In this document: piece after piece, positions 1 through 12,568 of the stretch
Position numbering within the stretch: position 1 is the first letter of the stretch
Layout: each line of letters begins with the position of its first letter
Source: Haemonchus contortus
Lineage: Eukaryota > Nematoda > Chromadorea > Rhabditida > Trichostrongylidae
Assembly (NCBI GenBank): GCA_000469685.2
Contig: LS997567.1
Location: 33,411,473 to 33,475,472 of the forward strand
DNA: 64,000 bases
Direction of reading: 5' to 3'
Program-made: the position numbers and the translations under genes
The notes under the pieces: model-generated
What the model was told of the DNA's origin: nothing
What the model saw: only the letters and a program-made list of their open reading frames with translations
The model's database searches: none

Positions 1-1206
1 GTGGCGATATTTCATGGTCTAGGCAGGAAAAGGGACATCTTAAGCATTACAAAGGTTGTTGAAGCCCCTAAGATCAACATACAAGGGTTTTCCCCCATCA
101 AGAAGGAAGACCTGCAAATTGCGAAAATCGGGACCCTAACATTATCCGATTCATGGTCTCATGCACATGGAGAGTCACGCTTACCACTGTTCTATGCGAC
201 CTCTGTGAACGCAGTTATATGCATATCTTTCGTGTTTGTTAATTTTGAGCACCCAAGTAAAACCATTTTCATAATCTCTTTAAGTGAATAGTATGACAAA
301 TTCAGAGCGTATTCGAAATGAGCACCCCGAAAACACGCCTAGCATTATGGGTTTCTTTTTAGATGGGTACTTCAACTCAGGTTTTTTACAATGTGAGATT
401 TGCGATTTGCCCAAAATAGTGTATTTCCAACAATTTTTCGATTTGAAGATTTGGTGTGTTTGAGTTTGTCTACTTTCACTTTCTACTTTGATTACTGACC
501 AGCCAAGTGCTGAGGGCGTAGTACATTCACAGTCAGCAAACGCAGTACTCATTTAGCTCAGCCTACAAGATAAGTAGAAACAGAAACGAACTCGATTTTA
601 GCTGACCGACGCCAAGGGTGCGCCAGTGGGTATCGCATCTGTGCAGTATAAACCTGGATCTGGGCATCCAGTTCTATTGTCGTGGTAAGTTTGACAGAAT
701 ACTTTGAAAGTATTGACCGAGTTTTGAATGCAAGAATGTGCTCGGATCGTGTTTTTGGGCGGATTACGAACCGAAGTAGGCAACACTGGGTGCAGGGACG
801 GGGGTCGGGAGGGGGGGGGGGTGTAAGTAAGGGGAAGGCATACGTATTATAATATTATAATAGGAATCATATTGATTCAGGTCGCTCCTCAACGCGAGGA
901 GCAAAACTGTATGTCATGAGTCAGTTGATGACATTTGCGTTGTGAACATTGCAACGTTGAAACAGTTCGTAAAGAGATGAAGCAAAGAGCTGAGTTTGAG
1001 ATCATCTGTCATTCACATACGTGCTATCACGACCCTGCTCCAATTGTCTTTTCCTCAGCTTCATTGTGACATCGACTATTTTCTTTTCTCAAAGCTAATC
1101 GTGGTTTCGGACGTATATGTAAGAAACGAAATAGCTACCGAGTGACAGTAGGGGGCTCACATCATTTATTCGATGTGGTTTTTGTCTTTTATTTCCGGTA
1201 CCGCAG
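1..1206. other. No gene assigned; contains a G-run
   Basis: A 96-codon open frame covers the first 291 bases, but I see no domain, splice signals or composition to support it. A G-rich run lies at about 788-822. The rest is probably intron or upstream DNA of the Gln-rich gene. Confidence 0.3.
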
Positions 1207-4200
1207 ACAATGTGAATTGCTTCAGTCATCCACGTTTTGGGCCACAACAGGGCAATGCTCAGCCTTCTGCCTCTGATCAACATGGTGCAACCTCCAATGA
1301 AAGAGTTGCCTACACCATTCCTATACAACAGGGATCAAATCCAACACAAGCGCAATTAGAGATCGCAAACGTGCCGGCTCTGAATCAACCTCGTGCCATT
1401 CAAACTGCACAAGTAATCCAGAAGCAAAACGATAACACTTTCCGATTCGCTCAAATGGGATCCGGTGGACAGGTATGACCCATTTATCTAGTTTCTGCAA
1501 TTAAAGCATTTATGACTGGAACTCCTCAAAATTCCGGGCATTCACTAATTCGAAACCCTTTTTGCATGACAAGTGTTTTGAGAAGTGTTTTCAGTTCACC
1601 GTTGCACCTACTATTGAGGGAACACCAGCAAAAGGCAAGCCTCTGAATCTGAAACTTGCAGGTGATGCAGTGTATTGACGAGCAATAGTAACGCTTGAAT
1701 ACTAGTATTTAGGGTCACCTCATGTCGTACTTGTTTCACCAAGCAGGGCATAACTTAGTATAGACGGTTTGAGTAATTTCATGCAAATTCTAGGTGCCAA
1801 GTATGAGGAAAAAGATCCAATGATCATGTGCTTCATAGACCAACAATCAGCGCAAATGACTAGGATAGAAACAAACGAAGCCGCATTACTAGTTGCATTC
1901 CAACCAACCATGACCATCCCTCAAGCGTCGTCTCAGAGTGTCGCACAAGAGGCAAGTCGCTGGTAGCATTAGCTCTGTTCCCAGCCCTGTCCTTCATAAT
2001 CCGTGCTTCAGAATCGGAGCCAGAGTTCGCTTGTACAAAGCGAATTCATCGAGGAAGCCTTGGACCCGTGGTGAGTTTTTACGTTCACATCCTGTGGTTG
2101 TGCAGTCGTGGTGTTTTTAGCCTTGAAGACAGTCCCCGCACAGCTGATCTAGCTGGTGATTCACCGCATATGCCAAACAGTTGCCAGTCTGAGTCGGTTG
2201 CAGAGTCAGGAGACGCTACCAGCAAGAATTCAATCACTTTTGATGATCCGTCATCGATGTATGCAATCGATTTTTTTCGCTGTACTTGGAAATTTGAAGA
2301 CTCGGCAACATTTCAGCTTGACTCCAGCTGCTCTATCCATGCATGAGGAAATGTTACGCACCCAACAAAAGAAAATCGAAAAGTTGCTGGAGGAGTTGGC
2401 GAAGAGTCAAGCACATTTGAAACAGGAACAACAGCTCATACTGTGCGCTAAGAAAGCACAAGTAAGTGATTGTCACGGATGCATTACTGCGAACGGCAGG
2501 TAATAAAAGCGATTTAGGTCACTACTTTATTCGAGGAGCTAACTGCATACGCCGATTAGGTTCTAATACGGTTTGGCCAACGAATTCAGCAGACTCCGGG
2601 CTTTTCTGTAGTGTTTCGGGAGCTCCCATGGGAATACTGTAGAAGGGCGTTAATCAATGTTCGCGCACAACATCACCTGTATCACCTGTCGTCCCGTTGA
2701 TCGTCGATTTCCTCGAGCGAGCTCCAGTCACGTCTCCTTTCGTCCCTGTCACGAGCCAGAGTGGTCCAATGAATCGCTCCAGGGACAGGAGGATCAGCAT
2801 TCCTTCCGTTCAGAGTTTCGTGAAGAAGTCTGACCGTCTCGTTGGCGGCCGTCCTGGAGTTCGTTTGATGTCGCGTGGGATCCAGTCAGCAACCGCCCTG
2901 GTCCAACGGTCATCACTATATCGCATAACGTGTCCGGCCCACCTGGTTTTCGATTAATTGGCGTAATCAACTGCATCCCTGATCTTCGTTCGGTGACGGA
3001 GCTCGGAACTCCGGATTCCCTTTCTGCACCTGCTTGTACAGGGAGATTCCGAGCATCGTCCTTTCCAAAGCGCGTTGGGCAACGCTGACAGCATGTTCAT
3101 CCTGCTTTCGTAAAGTCCAAGTGTCTGAGGCGTACGTCAAAGCAGGAAGAACCGCAAAGTCGAAAAGGTGAGCGCGTAGTCGGATGTTCTTTGTCTTCTT
3201 CACTACTCCCTCGATATTCTTAAATGCTCTCCATGCGGCGCGTTTCCTTCTGCACAGCTCCAGAGCTAGGTCGTTCATCATGTTGACTTCCCGACCTAGA
3301 TACACATAGCTAGAGCTTTCGGAGATATTCTTTCCGTTTAGCGTGAAAGGAGCATCAGGTACCAGTCCGTTTTTCATGAACATCGTCTTCGTTAAGTTCA
3401 GTCTCAATCCGATCTTTTCACAAGCATTGTCAAACTCGGCCATCATTCGTTCCGCCTGCTCGATGCTCTGTGTTATGAGCACGATGTCGTCTGCAAAGCG
3501 GTGGTGATGTAGTTAGCGGGGTCGACCTTCACTCCCAAGTCTTCCCATTCCAAAGGACGCATGATATTCTCGAGAGCAGCACTCATGACATCACACTCAT
3601 GACATCACAACATATACAAAGATCTCATGACATCACACTTGGTTGACCAGACCGGGGCTCGACAGCAACCCACTCGTTCTCGTTTTCGAAGCATTGAAAC
3701 GAGGCGTGCAGGAACCGCCTATAACAAGCTTCAATGTCAGATACTTGAGCGCATTTGAATGGGCTTCAGCGCCGGAATGGTCGGATTCGAAGCCACACAG
3801 TGTACGCGCTTGATACGGAGAGACACTTCAGCTTTTATATATGTAGTTGAGCCAATGACGATGACGACCGCGTGTCCCGTCGGTGAGCTACGCCTTATCG
3901 TACGTGGCTTGCTGACGGACCACAGCAGTACTGGTAGTTATAGGTATAATGTTCGTTTTCATTTTTGTGATGTTTCAAGACTCGAGCAGGTTTACCACCT
4001 TCTAGATAATTTTGACAAGCAGCTGCCCGGAAATCGTTCAGTCCCAACTGGGGTGATGAGAAGAAGGAAAGGTACCTCAATGTAAAGGAGCAAAATCGGA
4101 TTTTGTCAATCGAAAATTGGACACGCTCTCTGTGATAATCAGAGAAACACTCCAAACGAAGTTATTCGTGACACTTTTTTGCAGGATTCATGGCATAAGA

Positions 4201-7200
4201 GTGACATTTTCCTTCGCTGGGTTACTGTAAGAAAAGAGCATACATTTTTTTCGTTTTCCATAAACCGCTCTCGAATCTTTGCAATTTGTTTTTCGCTCTT
4301 TGTGAGGGAGCTTCACTGAGGATATTTTGAAGTAGAGATTCTACAAGCTCATCCTGAGTTCGTTTATGGAAGTACTTCCTCTTGGTTCATTGAAATGTAG
4401 AAAGGAAAAAAGTAAGTATGTAAAGTAATTCTGCTGAGTTATCTGCTTATTTTTGAACGTGTAATTCTCATCTTGTCTGTTTCCTCTTTTCTAGATGAAT
4501 CGCACGTCAGGCACCTTCAGAGATAGTTTGGTAGGAATCTCTTGCTATTCTCAGAACACTAGGAAACAACACTACATGACATAACGTAACCCCAAGTGTT
4601 GTAGAACTTCTCACTTTTTCATGACATTTTCATAAAACTTTTTGATCTCAGTGAAAGTGAGTACAAAAAATTAGCTAGTCCCGTTAATTAGCTAGGTAAA
4701 ATATTCTATCAAGAGGGGTCAGGTATGTTATGTGCGTATAGGTGGGTAGTGTCTTTATATAGCACCTCTAGAGGGGATTCCAAAACTTTCTAGAAGAGAA
4801 CTAGCTATAGCGAAGTTTTTCGAGGATATTCTTCTGATGACCTGGTCTGGTCTTCTCCTTGAATAAGGTTGCCTTCCAAACTCTGAGTCCTAATTTTTGA
4901 ACGTTCGAACTTTTCTTAACATTCTTTCACTAGATGTTTCTATTTCTTTGAATTATGTAATTATGGGCAAAACTTTGGCCCGTCGAGGGAACGCTTGCTC
5001 TTACCTTCTCGATGATTTTAAATCCTAGTTTGTCAGCACTCAAAAAATGTGTTGAATCGACCAGCAAATGTAGGCGTTGGAGTGAAAAGTTGTTTCGACT
5101 GGGCTTTTGTCGACAGCTAATTTTTCGCGACACTGCGCGACCAGAGAACCCCACAAGAGTGATTAGTAAAAACAAAACTTTTGCCTCGGACAGGAACCCC
5201 GCTTCTTCTCGGCTTCTTGACGGTTCGATCTTCCTCTGTGGTTTCCCAAATTCCTTGTAGCTACGAGAAACAATCCAGGGTGAACAAACCCCTATTCAAG
5301 TAATTCAAAGACAGCGTTGTGAAAGAATCAGCTTCAGCAACGTGTTCGTGAGCACCAGCGAGAACTCGCCGCAAATCGGGAACGGGGGCAATGGCTAAGA
5401 GAACTGGACGTTGGTTATATCAACAAACAACATATTCAACATTTTCTGCAGCACAAAAAACAACAAACAACTCTTCAGGTGAGGGAAGTGCATGGTTTAT
5501 GACCTCTTCAATTTCTGAGTACTACTAATTCTTGGCAAAAATTCTGCTCTGATATCTATTCTGTTTTGAGAGACGCAATTTTTTATTTCATCTGAAATTT
5601 TGTGACGAGTGCTAGCCAAGTACATATGTAGTTGAGTCACATAATGTGTTTACCCTGTTTTACCGTACAGGTTTATTATGTTGAAACCGCTTTATTAGGT
5701 CGACGTTTCGAACAACTAGTCGTCTTCAAACACCTGAAAGAAGTTCGTAGCTCCTGACCTGTGACTCCCGACCAAGCGCCCAAACACGCTAGGCCGGTTG
5801 CAACAACTCCCAGAAACTTGAACACCAAAAGATTCCATCGAGGAAACCAACCTTCCGCGATTTCACCAGCGTTGCCGTCCCACTCGATTCCGTGAACAAT
5901 AAGGGATCAATGAGACACCATCGACGGTCGTGAGATAAGAGTTACACGGTGATCTCATAGCCCGCAAAAGGGAATGAATGGCTGAAGTTCACTCGGTATG
6001 GCAATGCATTCATTTCGGTTGTTCAGCAACGCTTCCAATATCTTTCTGGCACCGATCTCATTCTCGTAGGCTAGGATTTTGCATTTAATATTGGAATCTT
6101 CGCCCTGATGTTCTTCTAGTCAATGCCCCCAGACGGTGTGAGTAGGCTTCCACGTCTCTTACCTGCTAGATGTTCTTTGACGCGTATGTTCAGCATCCTT
6201 CCCGTCTCAATTATATATTATATATCTCGTCGCAAGCTGAACACTGAACTTGGTACACTGTTCCTTGCTGTGTGCAATCTCCATCTCTTCCAAATGGACG
6301 AGTATCCGTCGTGCACGTACGATCATAAAGCCTATTGCGGGTTCGATGACGTTTGATACAGGTAAGAGGCGTGGAGGCGCACTCACGCCGCTTGGGAGGC
6401 ATCGACTAGAAGAACATCAGGGCGATGATTTGATATCAAATGCAAAATCCTAGCTTACGAGAATGAGATGATGAAAAAATGAATGAGGAACGGTGCCAGG
6501 AAGATATTGAAAGCGTTGCACATCCGCGAGAGAAGTCCTAAGCTGAACAACCGAAATGAATGCATTGCCATAACGAGTGAACTTCCGCCATTCATACCCT
6601 TTTGTGGGCTTGGAGATCACCGCGTAACTCTTATTTCACGATCGTCGATGGTGTCTCATTAGTTCCTTATTGTTCACGGAATCGAGTGGGACGGCAACGC
6701 TGGTGAAATCGCAGAAGGTTGGTTTCTTCGCTGGAATCTTTTGGTGTTCAAGTTTCTGGGAGTTGTTGCAACTGGCCTTGCGTGTTTGGGCGCTTGGTCG
6801 GGAGTCACAAGTCAGAGCTCCGAACTTCTTTCAGGTGTTTGAAGATGACGAGTTGTTTGAAACGTCGACCTAATAAAGCGGTTTCATCATAACAAACCTG
6901 TACGGTAAAACAGTGTAAAAAACGTTTTTTGTGTCTCGAATAGTTGACTCTTTTGAGCTTTTTAAGTATCTTGATCTGAAGTTTTGCTACTTGCAGAGGC
7001 ATTCAATAGAACACAGTCGATTGACAGCTACCGAAGCTCGCCTCCAGGAGGAGCTACACGTTGAGCAGGCCGTGCAGGATATAGTACGATTGATCAAACA
7101 GGTTGATTGCTGGTTATGCAAGTCACCATAAATTCCACCCTGATAACGAAACAATGTGTTCCCATTATGAACATGATGAATAGAGCCTGAAAAGGGAAAA

Positions 7201-10200
7201 TACCAGATCGCAGTGGCCATCTGATATGAGATGTATACAGCCGTATGTGTTTCCAAGAGGGTATCTCAAATCCACTTTCCAAATCTGTCAAACGATTCGG
7301 GGAATGGAATTATGGGACCATTCACTCCCCTGTGTTAAATGCACCGAGACGGTCATATAAGCCAACCGAAAACAAGACCGAATGTGCGGCGATGGACCAG
7401 TTGGTACGGCGACGGAGTCTCAGGGTGGTCATGGTGGTTCGGATCTTTGATGTTTATGCTCGTTTTGCTTTTCGGAAAAACATCTCCTAAACGCTCGCGA
7501 AATGCTTCTACGCTTTGGAAACGCCATCCACAGGCTTCCCCAACGTTGAAAAAATAGCGGAAGGCAATAAGAGATTTTTTCTGCCCCTTATTAGCTGTGG
7601 AACATGGATGCATTTCAAGTCCAGAGGAGAGGAATGGCGAAAGCTTTGCTCAGGATGGACTCGCGGAATCTTGGGTGATCTGCGATGATTTCGACGGAAA
7701 GTTGCCACATGGTCTGTCTTACCAAAACCCTCTTCCACATTTTACCGGCTAGATGTTTTGTCTAAAAGTTGTGTTACTGCACTTGTTAGAGGAATTTGAT
7801 CCTTGTGACGAAGTGCGAGCACCATCTAGGAAGGAACGAAAGGTAATAGTGGGCTTTTCGTCTATTCTACGGGATGCCCTGTACGTCGACCTCGTTATCG
7901 AATGCGAAGAGGACGATTGCGTAGGAGACGACCGCAGTGACCCTCTTTGGTCAGCAGATGACAGCGACGTCGACGAACGACCCGGCACATCCGAAGAGAG
8001 ATCTTCGTACCTTTTTGGGGATATAGAGGTTTCAAAGGAAAAGGTAGTGATCAACTCAATATTTTCGCCCGTGACCTGTAATTCAATGATGGAGGCAGAA
8101 AAAGCAATAGCACTTTATTGGTCGCAAGCTAAAAAAGCCGCACACTTTCGTGCACGGAAAGCAGGTTTTGCCTCATCACGACAGAATCCCAAAGGCCGAT
8201 TTCCGGCCACAGGTTGCTTTCGCGCTGCAAACTCGGAGGTCAGGGCAAATACATCTTACATGATGAGCAAGGAGCTACTGCTGGACTGGGTCAGGACCTG
8301 CGTTGGTTCAACGGATTTGCCTTCGTCTCTTCTTATTGTCGATTCAAGGAGCTCATCCAAGAACCATAAAGCAATTCAGGATGCTGTACCAGCTGACAAG
8401 GCGGTAAAAGCGCTCAACATCCCCCTGACGCAAAATCTCGAATTCAACCTCTCGATATACATTTTTCTTGCCATTGGAAGCCATGTTTAAACGCACCGTA
8501 TCCTATGTTATCGCTCATAATCTTAATTTCAATATTAACAACCGCGACTCCATAACCCGTCTTGTCTCACTAATGTACTTCTTGTTTGACGCACCTAGAT
8601 TCAAAAATTTTCTCTCTTGTTCATGGTTTGCAGCATACCTGGATTCCGATCGGGGACAGTTTGAAACCCCTGTACAATATTGTTTCTCACCTCATCTGGA
8701 CGAGAACTGTTAGAGTGATAGGTGTGATGAATTCTCTTCTTACATTGCTCCCATCGTGAGAAACTTTTGCTTTAAACACTTTGTACTGGACTATGACATG
8801 TGTACACAAATTACTCACTTATCGTTCCGAGAGCACTTTTCTTTTTTTTCTTTGTAAAAATGTCGGCTAAGATGTACTGGCTCATTTCCTGCCAAGGAGA
8901 GGGCATTGCTCTAACAAGGAGCATTCCGGTCAGATGAGTCATCCAACCCCTCCCCCCTCCCCTCTGTTGAAAGTGCATAGAACTTCCATAAATTTCGCAA
9001 ACCCCATGGAGTGTTTGGGATAGGACAGCACCTCTATTCAGCGGGTGGGGGAGAGGGAGAACTTCAATCGTATTACCCCTTACAGTATTCCTCAAATATA
9101 AGGGAAGCCTGTAGATGGCGCATATGAAGCGTAGAAGCATACTGCAAGCAGTTAGATATTTTTTTTTTCGAAAAGCAAAACGAGCATACGCATGGAGGAT
9201 CCGAACATCCATGACCATCTTCAGAGTCCGACCTCGTACCAACTGCTCCATCGTTGCACATTCGGTTACAATCTCGGTTCGTTTGTATAGCCTATACGGT
9301 GCGCATAGCACATGGGAGGAAATGGTACCATAACTCTGTTCCCAGAATCGTTTAGTAGATTTGGAGAGTAGATTTGAGATACCCTCTTGCAAGCACATCT
9401 CATATCAGATGGCCACTGCAACCTTGTATCCTCACTTCGTGAGTTGAATACATGAGCATGCGGGGATATATATGTATGTATGTATATATATAACGCACAC
9501 ACACAAGCACACAAACATACACATAAGCACACACAAATGCACACAAACACGCACATAAATACACGTACACACACAAACACACGAGCAGACACAGGAAGAC
9601 ACACAGACACACAAACACACATAAGTACACGAATACACACGCGCACACATACACTCATAAACACACATAAATCCATGTACATACACAAGCAGACAAACAC
9701 GCTCACACACAGAAGCACACATACATAAAGACACGCACACATACATACACACAGAAAAACTCACAAACGCACAGACAAACTCACACACAAACACACATAA
9801 ATAAGCGCACACACACAAACACACAAGCAGACACAGGAAGACAAACAGATACACAAACACACACACATAAACACACGCATACACACACGCACACACACAC
9901 TCACAAACACACATAAACACTCAAGCGCACACACAGACACACACAATCACACACATAAACACTCACAAGCACATACACACATAAACACACGCACATATAC
10001 GCACGCATACACACACGCATACATACACTCCCACAGACACATGCACAAACACAAACACACACGCAAACGGTCACACATACAAGCACACACAAACACACAC
10101 ACAAATACACAAACAAACACACACGCACACACAAACACAGAAAGACACACAGACACACAAACACAAACATAAACACACGCATACGCACACAAACACAGGC

Positions 10201-12529
10201 ACGCAAACACACAAACACATACACGGACACGCACACAAGCACACACATACAAACAAACACAAACAAACACACACACATAAACACACACACACAAACACAC
10301 AAACAAACACGCACACATAAGCACACACGCATACGCACGCATACACACATGCACTCCCACAGACACACATACACAAGCACACATATACACACACATAAAC
10401 ACACAAACACAAACACACACATAAACCCTCACAGGCACACACACAAACACTCAAGTACAGGCACACACAAACACAGGCACAAACACCCTCACACAGAAAG
10501 ACACACAGACACACAGACACAGATATAAACACACGCATACGCACAGAAACACAGACACACAAACACACACACGGACACGCACACAAGCACGCACACACTC
10601 ACACAAACACAGAAACAAACACACACGCATAAACACAAGCACACATACGCACGCATACGCACACGCACACGCACACGTGCGCTCCCACAGACACGCACAC
10701 AAGCACACTCTAACACACACAAACACACACAAATATGCACAGACACACACACAAACACACAAACGCGGGCACGCACACAAGCACACACACACACAAACAC
10801 ACACAAAAACACAGATAAACACAGGCACGCACGCAAGCACACAAACAAATACACACACAGAAACACACGCACACACACAAACACACAGCTGCAATCACAC
10901 AGAAGCACACGCAAAAACACACAGACGCACACACATGTACACAGACACACGCACATATACATACACTTAAGCACAGTACTCTTCAGCCCTTGGAGTTCTT
11001 GCGATATTTGTCTGACCAATTGGCCTACGCACGCTAGCGCGTGCTCCACGTACCCACTACCGCTGAGCTACGACTTTCTGGAGGACCAATACAAAAAGTA
11101 TTGGTGATTTCTCCCCATTTCATGAACGTTTCCTGCCCGCGCTCATGTGACACTGACACTCTTCATCGCGCCTATGTGACTTTCCGATGTACGCACAAAC
11201 GGGCATACAACAGACACACAAAGCTACCGCTTTATATATAGTGAGATTGCTTTCCATGTCTTCTTTGTGAATGTGATCTGAACTGCCTGCGCAATCGTCC
11301 TTTCCTGTGCTAAATGCCATTAATGTTCATATAATAATTATGTGCTTTCTTCAATTCGGCTACTAAACTCCGTCGCACCGCATTAGGTGGACTGGTTTCT
11401 GCTAATCATATTCATGAAGGAACAGGTTGAGCTCTTAGACAGTTCACACGATATAACTCCGACAAAGCTCGCTAAATGATTGAATGAGACGGCTGCAAAA
11501 ATGTCGTGGTATTTCTAGTAAGTCGTCATTGAAACAAAAATTACCATAATATACATAATTTGAATTTGCTCTTGAAAACAAGATAAGCACTTATGCTAGC
11601 CCCGTATAGATTCCTTAGAAAAGTGATTTTAGGATCCAAGAACTGCACTGTTAATCGTTCAACTCCTCAGGAGGTATCAGTTGGAGAGGAATGTAAGCAA
11701 CTTTTTTGAAGTGAATGAGTTCCAGCTTCTACTATATATGATACTTTCGTGTAAATAAAAACGAATTAAAACGAGTTTTCCTGGGGAAAACTCAATTTTT
11801 TTTCAGGCCGAGCAAAAACAAGCCAGTCTGTCGGAAACCGATAAGGTAAAAGATGTGATTTGAATGAAGAACTGAAAATTTTTACCTATAAAAAGGATCT
11901 TCTGTGTAAAATAGGCTCCAACGTGCAGGGTTTCTGTAAACCTGCATATATTCCAGACAAACACGCCGGAATCAGTGGAACAGGAGCCACTCGAGCACGC
12001 CTATGGGAAGCCACTTCATCACTTTGACAAAGAACAAAACGTCGTCGAAGATGGACGGCAGGTTAGTGAGATGTTTCGGCTCTTAAAGTGCAGCGACCAA
12101 TTGCGACGGGACATGCTGTTTGGCAAGACCTCTTCAATTCTTGGATAGCCTACCGCAGATTTCCAATAGACTTTCTTTAGTCTCTCGTGGAATTGCTCAG
12201 TGACGGTCTTTTCCTTCATATTCTTTATCCTCCTTATTACCTTTATCCTATCCTTCTTCTCCATCTTCTTCACATTTTTCATAGTCTCCATCTCCTTCAT
12301 CATCTACATCACATTCCTCACATTCTTCATCATCTTCATAGTTTTCATCAACTTCTTCATCTCTCTTCCGCTTTTTTATTCTCAAAGTTTCTTCTCCATC
12401 TTCTCCCCATTCATCTTCCTCATCATCTACTTCTTCATACCCGTAATTTCATCATCATCATCATCATCATTATCATCATCATCATCATCATCATCATTCA
12501 TCATCATCATCATCATCATCATCATCGCA

Positions 12530-12568
<39 letters not shown>

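Noticed and set aside
8811..9398. 195-codon minus-strand ORF as a gene.
   Set aside because: It lies within the right inverted repeat and adjacent DNA of the pogo/Tc5-type element and has no domain.
9266..11049. Cys/Val/Leu-rich minus-strand frames of 150-190 codons.
   Set aside because: They are translations of the (TG)n complement of the AC array.
11030..11100. tRNA-like sequence on the minus strand (TAGCTCAGCGGTAG A-box).
   Set aside because: No B-box, T-arm or acceptor stem could be found. At most a SINE fragment.
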